Shown piece after piece: positions 34,613-44,288 of a DNA stretch of 64,000 nucleotides. Under the pieces are notes generated by a model. It did no database searches. It was given only the letters and a program-made list of their open reading frames with translations, and was not told the DNA's origin. A program made the translations under genes and the position numbers. The DNA is from Leeuwenhoekiella marinoflava DSM 3653 (GTDB taxonomy: Bacteria > Bacteroidota > Bacteroidia > Flavobacteriales > Flavobacteriaceae): the NCBI RefSeq assembly GCF_900129005.1, contig NZ_FQUN01000015.1:62001-126000 (forward strand). Direction: 5' to 3'. The first letter of the stretch is position 1. Each line of letters begins with the position of its first letter.

Positions 34613-37528
34613 ATGCTTAAAGATCGTTTACTCTTAGGAGTAGTACTCATAATGGCCTTTACTGGCTACTCACAAACTAATAATCCCTTAATAGCAAAAG
34701 AGCTTACCGAGCAACAGGCTTGGGTAGATAGTATTTACGACTCCATGACCTTAAAAGAGAAAATAGGTCAGTTGTTTATGGTAGATGTATTTAGCAGCGA
34801 CCCTAAGTCTAAGACTGATGCTATTATGACCTTGATCAAAAACAACCATATAGGTGGTGTTATTTTTTCAAAAGGTGGTCCTATGCGACAGGCAAAATTG
34901 AATAATGAGTTTCAGGAGGCGAGCAAGATTCCGCTAATGATTGCGATGGATGCAGAATGGGGACTTGCCATGCGATTAGACTCTACTTATGCTTTTCCGT
35001 GGAATATGACCTTGGGTGCGATCAAAGACAATAAATTAGTTGAACAGGTTGGTCGTCGGATTGGGTTGCACAATAAAAGGCTGGGTGTTCATATTAATTT
35101 TGCACCGGTTGTAGATATCAATGTAAATCCGGAAAATCCAATAATTGGCAATCGTTCTTTTGGTGAAGACCGCGATAATGTGACTGATAAAAGTGTAGCA
35201 TTTATTAAGGGGATGCAGGGAGCCGGAGTTTTGGGCAGTGCAAAACACTTTCCGGGGCACGGGGATACCAATCAGGATTCACATAAAACTTTACCTACAA
35301 TTCCTTTTACACGCAAGCGACTAGATTCTATTGAGATGTATCCGTATAAAAAAGTGATCGATGCTGGTATCGCTAGTATTATGGTCGCGCATCTCAATGT
35401 CCCGGCATTAGAAAGCAGAAAAGGCTTTCCGACCTCTCTTTCTCAAAAAGTAGTTACCGGTTTACTTAAAGACAGTCTTAAATTTCAAGGTCTCATTTTT
35501 ACCGATGCGTTGAATATGAAAGGAGCATCTAACTACAAAGAGCCTGGATTGATTGATTTGGAAGCCTTTAAAGCAGGTAATGATATTTTACTTATCAGCG
35601 AAAATGTGCCTAAAGCCGTTGCTAAAATAGAAGAGGCTTATACTCAAGGAGAAATCACAGAAACCCGTTTGTCACGCTCTGTAAAGAAGATTTTATTTGC
35701 AAAATTCAAGGTAGGATTAAATAATTATCATCCGGTTGAAACTACAAATCTTTATGAAGATCTAAACAAGCCTGAAGATGAAGTAGTTTATCGAAAAGCA
35801 ATGGCTAGTGCACTTACAGTGCTTAAAAACAATCAGGCAATTTTGCCGATAAAAGATCTTGATGATAAGAAAATCGCCTATGTAGAATTAGGTGATGATA
35901 GTGGAGATGCATTTTTTCATTCTTTAAAGAAGTATGCTGAAATAACAAAAATAAATGGTTCTTCTACAGTAGAATTACTTTCGAAGTTAAAAGACTACAA
36001 CTATGTAATTATTGGTTTTCATCGTTCTAACGACAATCCGTGGAAATCTTATTCTTTTTCGGCTCAAGAAATCGCAACCATTGAAGCGATAGCGGCAGAG
36101 AAAAAAACAGTTTTGGATGTTTTTGTAAGGCCATACGCCCTGTTAAAGTTGAAAAATACTCAGAATATTGAAGGCATAATTATGTCTTACCAAAATAGTA
36201 AGATTGCTCAAGATCTGAGTGCTCAACTTGTTTTTGGTGCTATTGGAGCCGAAGGAAAACTACCTGTTTCTATAGGGAATGAGTTTAAGATTAATACCAG
36301 TTATGAGACAGGAATTCTTCGCCGACTGAAATACGGTATCCCTGAAGAAGAAGGGATGGACTCCAAAAAACTAAGTGGCATCGATAAGCTGATGAATGAA
36401 GGCCTTACTGATGTTATGTTTCCCGGAGCACAGGTTTTGGTAGCACGTCACGGTAAAGTAATTTATGAAAAAGGCTTTGGGTATCATACATATACTAAAA
36501 AAGAAAAGGTGAAGTTAGACGACGTTTACGATCTGGCTTCGATGACTAAAATTCTTGCAACATTACCGCTTTTGATGAAGCGTTATGACGAAGAGAAATT
36601 GACCTTAAATGATAAATTGGGGACGTTGCTACCGGTACTGCAAGGTTCAAATAAGCAAAATATTACTGTGAAGCAGGTGTTGTCGCACTACGGCAGACTT
36701 AAACCCTGGATACCTTTTTACACGGCAACATTTGATGAATCCGGAAAGCTTTCAAAAAAATACTATCGTACCAGACCTGAAGATAACTTTGATATAAAAG
36801 TTGCAGAAGATATGTATCTGCGCAATGATTATCCTGATACGATTGTAAAAATTATAGCAGATTCAGATCTGTTAAGCAGACGAGTTTATAAGTATAGCGA
36901 TTTGTCTTATTTTCTATTTAAAAAATATTTGGAAGATACAGAAGGTGATGACCTTCATGGCTTAACACAGAAATATTATTACGGTTCTCTAGGAGCAAAT
37001 AGAATGGGTTATAAACCTTTAGAGCGTATTGTAAAAGGTGCTATTGTTCCTTCAGAGAATGATACCTACTGGCGTATGCAGCAGGTACAAGGCTACGTGC
37101 ACGATATGGGCGCAGCGATGGAAGATAATATAGGCGGTCATGCCGGCCTTTTTAGTAATGCTAATGACGTTGCTAAGATGATGCAGATGTATCTGCAAAA
37201 TGGGTATTATGGCGGTAAACGCTATTTCTCAAAAGCCACTATGGATGCGTTTAATACATGTTATTATTGCTCAGAAGGAGTGCGAAGAGGTGTAGGTTTT
37301 GATAAACTTCAGCTGGGTACAGCAGGTCCTACTTGCGGTTGCGTTTCAAAGGCTAGTTTTGGGCATAGTGGTTTTACCGGTACTTTTACCTGGGCAGATC
37401 CTGAGACAGAAATTATCTACGTATTTCTTTCAAACCGCACATTTCCTACAGCAACTAATAGAAAGTTGATTTCTTCAAACCTCAGAACACGTATTCAGGA
37501 AGTTATTGAAAATGCGGTAATGCCGTGA
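34613..37528 (+). CDS. GH3 (NagZ-like) beta-N-acetylglucosaminidase fused to a serine hydrolase (beta-lactamase fold)
   Basis: This 971-residue exported protein has a signal peptide ending GYSQ (about residue 21). The GH3 domain (about 35-370) has the NagZ loop KHFPGHGDTNQDSHKTLP (near 211) with its Asp-His dyad, and the nucleophile Asp298 in FTDALNMKG. A GH3 C-terminal-like domain (about 390-570) links to a beta-lactamase-related domain from about 585. That domain has SxxK (Ser643-M-T-Lys646), YSD (KYSDLSYF) and HSGFTGT. NagZ removes GlcNAc from muropeptides; the serine hydrolase may act on D-Ala peptides or esters, which is inference. Periplasmic murein turnover is the likely setting. Confidence 0.85.
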   Translation: MLKDRLLLGVVLIMAFTGYSQTNNPLIAKELTEQQAWVDSIYDSMTLKEKIGQLFMVDVFSSDPKSKTDAIMTLIKNNHIGGVIFSKGGPMRQAKLNNEFQEASKIPLMIAMDAEWGLAMRLDSTYAFPWNMTLGAIKDNKLVEQVGRRIGLHNKRLGVHINFAPVVDINVNPENPIIGNRSFGEDRDNVTDKSVAFIKGMQGAGVLGSAKHFPGHGDTNQDSHKTLPTIPFTRKRLDSIEMYPYKKVIDAGIASIMVAHLNVPALESRKGFPTSLSQKVVTGLLKDSLKFQGLIFTDALNMKGASNYKEPGLIDLEAFKAGNDILLISENVPKAVAKIEEAYTQGEITETRLSRSVKKILFAKFKVGLNNYHPVETTNLYEDLNKPEDEVVYRKAMASALTVLKNNQAILPIKDLDDKKIAYVELGDDSGDAFFHSLKKYAEITKINGSSTVELLSKLKDYNYVIIGFHRSNDNPWKSYSFSAQEIATIEAIAAEKKTVLDVFVRPYALLKLKNTQNIEGIIMSYQNSKIAQDLSAQLVFGAIGAEGKLPVSIGNEFKINTSYETGILRRLKYGIPEEEGMDSKKLSGIDKLMNEGLTDVMFPGAQVLVARHGKVIYEKGFGYHTYTKKEKVKLDDVYDLASMTKILATLPLLMKRYDEEKLTLNDKLGTLLPVLQGSNKQNITVKQVLSHYGRLKPWIPFYTATFDESGKLSKKYYRTRPEDNFDIKVAEDMYLRNDYPDTIVKIIADSDLLSRRVYKYSDLSYFLFKKYLEDTEGDDLHGLTQKYYYGSLGANRMGYKPLERIVKGAIVPSENDTYWRMQQVQGYVHDMGAAMEDNIGGHAGLFSNANDVAKMMQMYLQNGYYGGKRYFSKATMDAFNTCYYCSEGVRRGVGFDKLQLGTAGPTCGCVSKASFGHSGFTGTFTWADPETEIIYVFLSNRTFPTATNRKLISSNLRTRIQEVIENAVMP

Positions 37529-37601
37529 TTCTGATCATAAATAATGATTAAAACCAGAATTTTAATTCTTAAGCTGGCGTAATAATTGGTAATTTTACGT
37601 C

Positions 37602-38756
37602 ATGAAAATTGCTATAGTTTGTTATCCCACTTTTGGCGGTAGTGGCGTTGTTGCTACAGAGCTGGGTATTGCGTTGTCTAAACGCGGTCACGAAGTTCAT
37701 TTTATCACTTATAAACAGCCGGTAAGACTTGATTTACTTAATGAAAAAATATTTTTTCACGAGGTAAATGTACCGGAGTATCCGCTGTTTCATTTTCAGC
37801 CTTATGAGTTGGCGCTTTCCAGCAAACTGGTTACGATTATCAAGGCATATCATATAGATGTTTTACACGTGCATTATGCGATACCACACGCATATGCAGG
37901 TTATATGGCAAAGAAAATGCTTGAGCAAGAAGGGATAACCATACCTATGGTGACAACTTTGCACGGTACTGATATTACGTTAGTAGGTAATCATCCCTTT
38001 TATAAACCAGCTGTAACCTTCAGTATCAATAAAAGTGATGTGGTGACTTCGGTTTCTCAGAGTCTAAAAGACGATACTAATCGCTTGTTTAATATTAAAA
38101 GAAAGATTCAGGTTATCCCCAATTTTATAGATCTCAGCATAGTTAAAAACTCATTTACAGATTGTCAACGCAGATTAATGGCTTCTGAAAACGAATGTAT
38201 AATTACGCATATTAGTAACATGCGGGAGGTAAAATGTATTCCTGATGTGATTAAGACTTTCTATCGTATTCAAAAGGAAATACCAGCAAAACTTATTATG
38301 GTGGGTGAAGGACCAGAACGTGTCCCTGCTGAAAAACTCGCTGAAGAATTGGGTATTGCAGGTAAAGTTATATTCTTAGGAAACAGTAATGAGATTGATA
38401 AAATACTTTGTTTTTCAGATCTGTTTTTGCTTCCTTCTAAAGCTGAAAGTTTTGGCCTAGCTGCGCTTGAAGCGATGTCGCATGGAGTACCGGTGATATC
38501 TTCAAATGCAGGCGGACTTTCAGAAGTGAATACCGAAGGTTTTTCAGGCTTTTTAAGCGATGTAGGAGATGTTAAAACGATGGCAAACAACGCGCTTAAA
38601 ATTCTAAAAACAGATGATAGTTTGGCTCAATTTAAATTACAGGCAAGACAGCAGGCAACTCAGTTTGGTATAGAAAAAATAGTACCGATGTACGAAGAGG
38701 TTTACGCAAAGGCAATCAAAAAAAATCAGCCTAGGACTAAAGCGTCTTTAGCTTAA
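37602..38756 (+). CDS. bshA: N-acetyl-alpha-D-glucosaminyl L-malate synthase
   Basis: This 384-residue GT4 retaining glycosyltransferase joins UDP-GlcNAc to L-malate, the first step of bacillithiol synthesis. It opens MKIAIVCYPTFGGSGVVATELGIALSKRGHEVHFIT, a BshA hallmark, with VNVPEYPLFHFQPYELALSSKLV, HVHYAIPHAYAGYMAK and TLHGTDITLVGNHPFYKP. The GT4 donor site has PSKAESFGLAALEAMSHGVPVISSNAGGLSEV. Bacillithiol is the main low-molecular-weight thiol in many Bacteroidota. bshB and bshC are not in this window. Confidence 0.95.
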   Translation: MKIAIVCYPTFGGSGVVATELGIALSKRGHEVHFITYKQPVRLDLLNEKIFFHEVNVPEYPLFHFQPYELALSSKLVTIIKAYHIDVLHVHYAIPHAYAGYMAKKMLEQEGITIPMVTTLHGTDITLVGNHPFYKPAVTFSINKSDVVTSVSQSLKDDTNRLFNIKRKIQVIPNFIDLSIVKNSFTDCQRRLMASENECIITHISNMREVKCIPDVIKTFYRIQKEIPAKLIMVGEGPERVPAEKLAEELGIAGKVIFLGNSNEIDKILCFSDLFLLPSKAESFGLAALEAMSHGVPVISSNAGGLSEVNTEGFSGFLSDVGDVKTMANNALKILKTDDSLAQFKLQARQQATQFGIEKIVPMYEEVYAKAIKKNQPRTKASLA

Positions 38757-38771
38757 ACTCCCAGATTCTAA

Positions 38772-38817
38772 CACATAAAAAAGCCGTGAATTTTAAAATT
38801 CACGGCTTTTTTATGTG
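38772..38817. terminator. Bidirectional terminator after bshA
   Basis: A perfect inverted repeat with arms of 23 bases (core AAGCCGTGAATTTT) has T-rich ends in both directions. It serves bshA and the converging outer-membrane protein gene. Confidence 0.9.
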
Positions 38818-38830
38818 CTATTTTGATTGA

Positions 38831-39322
38831 TTAAAACTGGTAACGTATACCCAATGCAATATCAAAATCTAAATCATTATTGTCGTAGTAAGGATTATTA
38901 TCACCAAAGCCAATTTCTGGCCTGAAATCAAGTGATAAAACTAACGGAATATCAAAGTTGTATTCAATACCTATATCACCTGCAGCAAATACAAAAGTGT
39001 CATCGTCATAACGATTATCATCATATCCGTAAGAGGCAAGACCACCACCTACACCAGCGTACCAGTTAAAGCCACCATCAATATTCCATACCCATTGGTA
39101 AAGACCTGCAAGTTTAAATCCGTCGTAATTTTTACCATCTCTAATACCTAAATCTAATTCTAATCTGTTGTTTCCGCCTAAAGCTCTTTGATAAGAAATT
39201 TCTGCACCAAAACCGTCACTGTCACCCAATCTTAAACCCAATGCGTTAGGAGCGATATCCTGTGCTTGTGAAGTGAAAGAAAATCCTGCAATGAGTACAA
39301 ATGCGATTAATACTTTTTTCAT
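38831..39322 (-). CDS. Small outer-membrane beta-barrel protein
   Basis: This 163-residue protein has a signal peptide (MKKVLIAFVLIAGFSFTSQAQ) followed by about eight predicted amphipathic strands and a C-terminal Phe (IALGIRYQF), the BAM recognition signature. It is rich in Asp, Gly and Tyr (YGYDDNRYDDDTF, FGDNNPYYDNNDLDF), which suggests loops that bind cations. Function is unknown. A -7 box is upstream (39353-39360). Confidence 0.8.
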   Translation of the reverse strand: MKKVLIAFVLIAGFSFTSQAQDIAPNALGLRLGDSDGFGAEISYQRALGGNNRLELDLGIRDGKNYDGFKLAGLYQWVWNIDGGFNWYAGVGGGLASYGYDDNRYDDDTFVFAAGDIGIEYNFDIPLVLSLDFRPEIGFGDNNPYYDNNDLDFDIALGIRYQF

Positions 39323-39352
39323 AATTATAAATCTTTTTAAATGTTAGTATTG

Positions 39353-39360
39353 CAAATGTA
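39353..39360 (-). promoter_or_regulatory. -7 promoter box for the small outer-membrane protein gene
   Basis: TACATTTG on the minus strand matches TAnnTTTG and is 30 bases before the start codon. Confidence 0.5.
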
Positions 39361-39463
39361 ATCTGAGATAAGCTGAGTGCTTACAGCCGTTGCGCCAATC
39401 TTTTGTTAAGCTTATCTAATCATGTGTTAATGCCTTCAAAGGGATTAATTGTAACTTTAGCCT

Positions 39464-42391
39464 ATGATTTCAAACCTCTCAGACGCTTTAAAAACACTTG
39501 CCAAATCTCTTGAAGGAGATTTGGTTTATGATGATTTACACAAACATTTGTATGCTACAGATGCATCAGTTTATCGCAGGTTGCCGGTTGCTGTTGCTTT
39601 TCCAGAAAATGAGCAGGATTTAAAGAAACTTATTTTATTTGCCGGCGTGCATCAGATAGGGTTGATACCGCGAACCGCTGGAACTTCTCTTGCTGGTCAA
39701 TGTGTGGGAGATGGTATTGTGGTTGATGTTTCTAAACATTTCACAAAGATTATTTCTTTTGATAAAGTCAATAAGACGGTTACCGTACAACCGGGAGTGA
39801 TTCGAGACGAGCTCAATAGATATTTAGAACCTCACGGCTTGTTTTTTGGTCCTAATACGTCAACGTCAAATCGGTGTATGATTGGTGGAATGGTGGGTAA
39901 TAATTCTTCAGGAACGACTTCTATTCAGTACGGAGTTACACGAGATAAACTGGTTCAATTGAAAACTCTTTTAAGTGATGGAAACGAAGCTGTTTTTAAT
40001 GAAATCACAGCTGAAGAGTTTTCGCAAAAGCGGAAGCTAAAAAATAGGGAAGGCGATTTATACCGAAGCATTTTTGAAGAATTAAACACTTCAGAATCCC
40101 AAAAGGAAATTCGGGAAAATTATCCCAAACCTGAAATTCATCGAAGAAATACCGGGTATGCATTAGATGCATTGCTTGATAATTCGGTTTTTGAAGAAAC
40201 GAGTACCCAGCATTTTAATATGTGTAAACTGCTGGCAGGAAGTGAAGGTACTTTAGCTTTAACAACAGAAATCACCCTGAAATTAGATGAATTACCACCG
40301 GCAAACGGAGTGATGATCGCTGCACATTTTGAAAGTATTGAAGCCTGTTTAGAAGCTGTTGTTCCTGCTATGAAGCATAAGCTGTACGCTTGTGAAATGA
40401 TGGATAAGGTTATTTTAGATTGTACATTAAATAACCGGGAGCAGCAAAAAAATCGATTTTTTATAGCAGGTGATCCGAAAGCTATTTTAATGCTTGAAGT
40501 ACGTGCAGAAACAATAGATCAGGCTCGCAAAGCAGCGGTAGAACTTATTGCAACGGTAGAAGCATCAGGCTTAAGTTATGCCTATCCTACTTTAGAAGGT
40601 TCAGAGATTAGCCAGGCTTTGGAATTACGTAAAGCCGGTTTAGGTTTGTTGGGAAATATCGTAGGTGACCGTAAAGCGGTGGCGTGTATAGAAGATACCG
40701 CCGTAGCTCTTGAAGACCTGGCTCCATATATTAAAGAGTTTAGCGTATTAATGGCAAAATTTAGACAGGATGCGGTGTACTATGCACACGCGGGAGCAGG
40801 CGAATTACATTTACGACCTATTCTAAATTTAAAGCGAGCCGATGATGTTATTTTATTTCGGCAGATAACTACTGCGGTTGCACAGTTGGTAAAGAAATAT
40901 AAAGGCTCTATGAGCGGCGAGCACGGTGACGGTCTCGTACGTGGAGAGTTTGTAGCGTTGATGTTAGGCAGTGCAAATTATGAGCGCTTAAAACGCATTA
41001 AAAACAGTTTTGATCCTCAGAATATTTTCAATCCCGGGAAGCTCGTAAATGCAGGACCTATGGATGCACATTTACGGTACACGCCAGATCGCGATGAACC
41101 GGAGATTGAAACACTGATGGATTTTAGCGATACGCAGGGAATTTTAAGAGCGGCAGAACAATGTAACGGTTCTGGTGATTGTAGAAAGATGCCCGAAGCT
41201 GGTGGAACGATGTGTCCCAGTTATCGTGCAACACGTGATGAAAAAGACTCTACACGTGGTCGAGCCAATACACTTCGTGAGATTTTAACGAATTCTGAGC
41301 GAAGAAATAGCTTCAATCATAAAGAACTAAAAAATGTTTTTGACCTTTGCCTAAGCTGTAAAGCTTGTGCGAGTGAATGCCCCAGCAATGTGGATGTGGC
41401 TGCTTTAAAAGCGGAGTTTGAATATCAATATAAAAAGGAAAATGGAAGTTCGTTAAGAACTCGGGCATTTGCATTTAATGCTTACCTGAACAAATTTGCT
41501 GCGGTGCTTCCCAGTATCACAAACGGATTGTATAAAGCTAAATTGAGCGGTAAATTCATAAGAAAAACTTTAGAAGTTGCTCCAGAAAGAAGCCTTCCGC
41601 CTCTGGCGAAAAAAACTTTACGTAAGCGCTTTAAAAGACTTAGAGCGTTCAATCCTAAAAATCCTATAAAGACAGTCTATCTTTTTGCTGATGAATTCAC
41701 CAATTATCTGGACGCTCAGATAGGGGAGGATGCAGTGGTTTTGTTGCAGCGGTTGAATTATGAAGTGCGCATCGTAACGCACGCAGAAAGCGGCAGGTCA
41801 TTTATATCAAAAGGTTTTTTAAAATATGCACGGAAAGCTGCTCAGAAAAACATTCAGACTTTTAAAGATTTAATTGATGAAGAACATCCATTAATTGGTG
41901 TTGAACCCTCAGCGATTTTAGGGTTTAGAGATGAATACATCAGGCTGGCAAAAGATGTTGAAGCAGCTAAAAAGCTTGCAAAAAATACATTTACAATAGA
42001 TGAATTTCTAAATGCTGAAATCAAAGCAGAACGTATTAAAGCAACCTCTTTTACTACCGAATCAAAAAAACTTAAAATCCACGGGCATTGTCATCAAAAA
42101 GCATTGAGCGGTATAGAGCATACCTTTAATATTCTCAATTTACCAGCCAATTTTAAACCAACCATTATTCCGTCTGGATGTTGTGGTATGGCGGGGTCTT
42201 TTGGGTACGAGAAAGAGCATTACGATTTGAGTATGCAAATAGGAGAGCAAACCTTGTTTCCAGCAGTAAGAAAGGCGACTAATGATACTTTAATAGTAGC
42301 CCCGGGAACAAGCTGTAGACATCAAATAAAAGACGGGACGCAGCGCGAAGCAGTACATCCCGTAACAGTTTTGAAGAATGCTTTGGTTTAG
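39464..42391 (+). CDS. FAD-linked oxidoreductase fused to a 4Fe-4S/CCG protein (GlcD-GlcF or D-lactate dehydrogenase type)
   Basis: This 975-residue fusion has an N-terminal FAD_binding_4 domain (about residues 20-270; GLIPRTAGTSLAGQ, PNTSTSNRCMIGGMVGNNSSGT). A FAD-oxidase C-terminal domain follows with GELHLRPILNLK and SGEHGDGLVRGEF. The ferredoxin segment has CNGSGDCRKMPEAGGTMCPSY and CLSCKACASECPS (about 565-650), and the CCG part ends in HCHQKAL and PSGCCGMAGSFGYE. Such proteins oxidise 2-hydroxyacids (D-lactate, glycolate or D-2-hydroxyglutarate) and pass electrons to quinones or another acceptor. The exact substrate is not visible. Its stop overlaps the stop of the converging epimerase gene by 4 bases. 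Confidence 0.85.
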   Translation: MISNLSDALKTLAKSLEGDLVYDDLHKHLYATDASVYRRLPVAVAFPENEQDLKKLILFAGVHQIGLIPRTAGTSLAGQCVGDGIVVDVSKHFTKIISFDKVNKTVTVQPGVIRDELNRYLEPHGLFFGPNTSTSNRCMIGGMVGNNSSGTTSIQYGVTRDKLVQLKTLLSDGNEAVFNEITAEEFSQKRKLKNREGDLYRSIFEELNTSESQKEIRENYPKPEIHRRNTGYALDALLDNSVFEETSTQHFNMCKLLAGSEGTLALTTEITLKLDELPPANGVMIAAHFESIEACLEAVVPAMKHKLYACEMMDKVILDCTLNNREQQKNRFFIAGDPKAILMLEVRAETIDQARKAAVELIATVEASGLSYAYPTLEGSEISQALELRKAGLGLLGNIVGDRKAVACIEDTAVALEDLAPYIKEFSVLMAKFRQDAVYYAHAGAGELHLRPILNLKRADDVILFRQITTAVAQLVKKYKGSMSGEHGDGLVRGEFVALMLGSANYERLKRIKNSFDPQNIFNPGKLVNAGPMDAHLRYTPDRDEPEIETLMDFSDTQGILRAAEQCNGSGDCRKMPEAGGTMCPSYRATRDEKDSTRGRANTLREILTNSERRNSFNHKELKNVFDLCLSCKACASECPSNVDVAALKAEFEYQYKKENGSSLRTRAFAFNAYLNKFAAVLPSITNGLYKAKLSGKFIRKTLEVAPERSLPPLAKKTLRKRFKRLRAFNPKNPIKTVYLFADEFTNYLDAQIGEDAVVLLQRLNYEVRIVTHAESGRSFISKGFLKYARKAAQKNIQTFKDLIDEEHPLIGVEPSAILGFRDEYIRLAKDVEAAKKLAKNTFTIDEFLNAEIKAERIKATSFTTESKKLKIHGHCHQKALSGIEHTFNILNLPANFKPTIIPSGCCGMAGSFGYEKEHYDLSMQIGEQTLFPAVRKATNDTLIVAPGTSCRHQIKDGTQREAVHPVTVLKNALV

Positions 42392-43161
42392 ATATTTAGA
42401 AATACAGAGAATACTGTTTCACCATCTCCTAAAGTCTGAAAACCTTCGTGTAAATTTTCCTGTTTTACGGCGTAAGGATAAAAACTAATAGGCTCTATAC
42501 AAAGCATATTGGTGACTTCGGTCCAGAGCATAAAGTTGCCAAAACCTTCAGATTTAATGGTGATGTTTTTATCGTCCTGTAGACTGATTTCAGTACAATC
42601 TGATACTTGAAAAGCGCGGCTTCCTACAGCCATAATTTCTTCTAAAGAAATCTCTTTTTTTGCATTTTGAACCACAGGTGTTTCAGAATGTAATTTAAAT
42701 GCAGGATGATACCCCAGCATAAAAGGCATTCCTTTTTCACCGCTGATTATGAATTCGATTTTGAGCTCGTTTTTACTTAGTGTGAATTGCTTTTTAAAAA
42801 CGAAATCATAAGGCCAGGATAACCATTCTTCAGCTGACTTTTTAGGGAATTTTGAATTCTTAACTTTGGTTCCTGCTTTATATTTTTTTTCAAAAATCGC
42901 TGAAGTTTCCGTAGAGCTTTTCAGTTCGTAAGTAAGTTCACGCAATAAACCGTGCTGATCTAAAATGGCTTCACCTTTGGGGGTTTGCACTTTAAAATAG
43001 GCTTCGTCAGTTGGTCCAATAACCGGAAACATCTCATCATCAGATTTTCCCCAGCCCGGACTTCCTACCTGATGTATATATTCGTGATCATCCTTTTTAT
43101 AACTTGATAATTGTCCTTTATCTATTGAAACCGCTTGGTTGTTCAGTTGTAATTGTGTCAT
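42388..43161 (-). CDS. Aldose 1-epimerase family protein (GalM/YeaD-like)
   Basis: This 257-residue protein resembles the galactose mutarotase fold: GSPGWGKSDDEMFPVIGPTD near residues 33-52, a beta-sandwich core, LGYHPAFKLHSETPVV with the catalytic-type His (about 165-180), and SEGFGNFMLWTEVTNMLCIEPISF near the end, with a conserved Glu. It interconverts alpha and beta anomers of free or phosphorylated sugars. Its start directly follows the stop of the next upstream gene (TAAATG), so translation is coupled. It overlaps the converging oxidoreductase gene by 4 bases at the stop codons. Confidence 0.8.
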   Translation of the reverse strand: MTQLQLNNQAVSIDKGQLSSYKKDDHEYIHQVGSPGWGKSDDEMFPVIGPTDEAYFKVQTPKGEAILDQHGLLRELTYELKSSTETSAIFEKKYKAGTKVKNSKFPKKSAEEWLSWPYDFVFKKQFTLSKNELKIEFIISGEKGMPFMLGYHPAFKLHSETPVVQNAKKEISLEEIMAVGSRAFQVSDCTEISLQDDKNITIKSEGFGNFMLWTEVTNMLCIEPISFYPYAVKQENLHEGFQTLGDGETVFSVFLNI

Positions 43162-43635
43162 TTAATTTAGATTTTCTAGTGCGTTATAATAATCAAGATG
43201 CAGGTCTTCGTGCAGTGCTTCAATTTTTTTATGGATGTATTCCAGTTGTCTGAGATAGAGATTACGCAGCGTATTATTATTCCGAATCGCAGGTCTAACC
43301 GTGTTCATCTTTTCGCAGAAATAAATCAGGAGTTGTACCTCAGTTTCTTTGTTGCCGGAATAGCGAATGTACTTTTTAGTTTCCCTTAGAATCTTACGTA
43401 TAGACTTTTTCATCCAGTAATAATTCTTGTTATTAATCGTCTTAAACTGCTCATCAATATCCTCTTTTACACTTGCCAGGTAACCCGCCTCATAATCCGA
43501 TTCAAAAAGCAAATAAGTGAGTAATTCTTTGTTTTCTTTTTTGAATTTTACCAACCGCAAACAGATTTGAAGCAGTTCTTCTTCTTCTTTGTGCTTTAAT
43601 TCTTTTTTGAGTTGCGTTACCGTAGCTGCTTTCAT
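43162..43635 (-). CDS. Conserved hypothetical protein, helical and basic
   Basis: This 157-residue protein is unrecognised. It is Lys/Glu/Leu-rich and looks all alpha-helical (KEEEELLQICLRLVKFKKENKELLTYLLFE ... YYWMKKSIRKILRETKKYIRYSGN). No signal peptide, membrane segment or catalytic motif is seen. Its stop codon directly abuts the start of the epimerase gene, so the two proteins are made together. A role with the epimerase in sugar metabolism is only a guess. Confidence 0.6.
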   Translation of the reverse strand: MKAATVTQLKKELKHKEEEELLQICLRLVKFKKENKELLTYLLFESDYEAGYLASVKEDIDEQFKTINNKNYYWMKKSIRKILRETKKYIRYSGNKETEVQLLIYFCEKMNTVRPAIRNNNTLRNLYLRQLEYIHKKIEALHEDLHLDYYNALENLN

Positions 43636-43769
43636 AGTTGCAATTTAACCAAAATGCTGTTAAAGCCCGTTAATACTAGAACTATAAACGCTAAATTATA
43701 TTTAAAATAGTTGTGAGGAAGGCACTTGATGGTTAGTTTTAGATAAACCAAAAAATAAAAAATAGACAT

Positions 43770-44189
43770 ATGAAATTTTCAAGAAACGCATCTGCAAACT
43801 GGAAAGGGCAAATTAAAGCCGGAATGGGAACAATCTCAACAGAAAGTACAGTTTTAGACGGTGCAAAATACGCATTTGGAACCCGTTTTGAAGACGGAAA
43901 AGGTACAAACCCTGAAGAATTAATAGGGGCAGCTCACGCCGGTTGCTATACGATGCAATTATCAGCATTTTTAGGAGAAGAAGATTTAACTCCAGAGAAT
44001 TTGCACACGGATGCTAAAGTAACTTTTGAAGATGGAGCAATCACTAAAGTTCACCTAACCTTAAAAGGTAAAGTACCTGGGTGTGACGCAGAGACTTTTG
44101 AGAAAATTGCTTCAAAAGCAAAAGAAAATTGTCCGGTTTCAAAATTGCTGAAAGCTGAAATCACTTTAGACGTTACATTAGAAGAATAA
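43770..44189 (+). CDS. osmC: OsmC-family peroxiredoxin
   Basis: This 139-residue thiol peroxidase reduces organic hydroperoxides. The two family cysteines are present: Cys59 in GAAHAGCYTMQLSAFL and Cys121 in AKENCPVSKLLKAE, with the Arg/Glu environment of FGTRFEDGKGTNPEELI. Length is normal. It is a single gene with its own terminator and may depend on bacillithiol or lipoamide for reduction, which is inferred from the bshA gene nearby. Confidence 0.9.
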   Translation: MKFSRNASANWKGQIKAGMGTISTESTVLDGAKYAFGTRFEDGKGTNPEELIGAAHAGCYTMQLSAFLGEEDLTPENLHTDAKVTFEDGAITKVHLTLKGKVPGCDAETFEKIASKAKENCPVSKLLKAEITLDVTLEE

Positions 44190-44210
44190 AACCTTTTGAA
44201 ATATAATTAT

Positions 44211-44234
44211 AAACCGCTTTCTGGCGGTTTTTTT
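44211..44234 (+). terminator. Rho-independent terminator after the OsmC gene
   Basis: A 7-bp stem AAACCGC/GCGGTTT with a 6-base loop runs into a T tract. Confidence 0.8.
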
Positions 44235-44261
44235 ATGTCTTAGTGTCAATTGTGTAAAGCG

Positions 44262-44269
44262 TATATTTG
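44262..44269 (+). promoter_or_regulatory. -7 promoter box for the polysaccharide module
   Basis: TATATTTG matches TAnnTTTG and lies 19 bases before the GTG start at 44289. No well-spaced -33 TTG is seen. Confidence 0.5.
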
Positions 44270-44288
44270 AAAACCTAAATTCTCAGTA

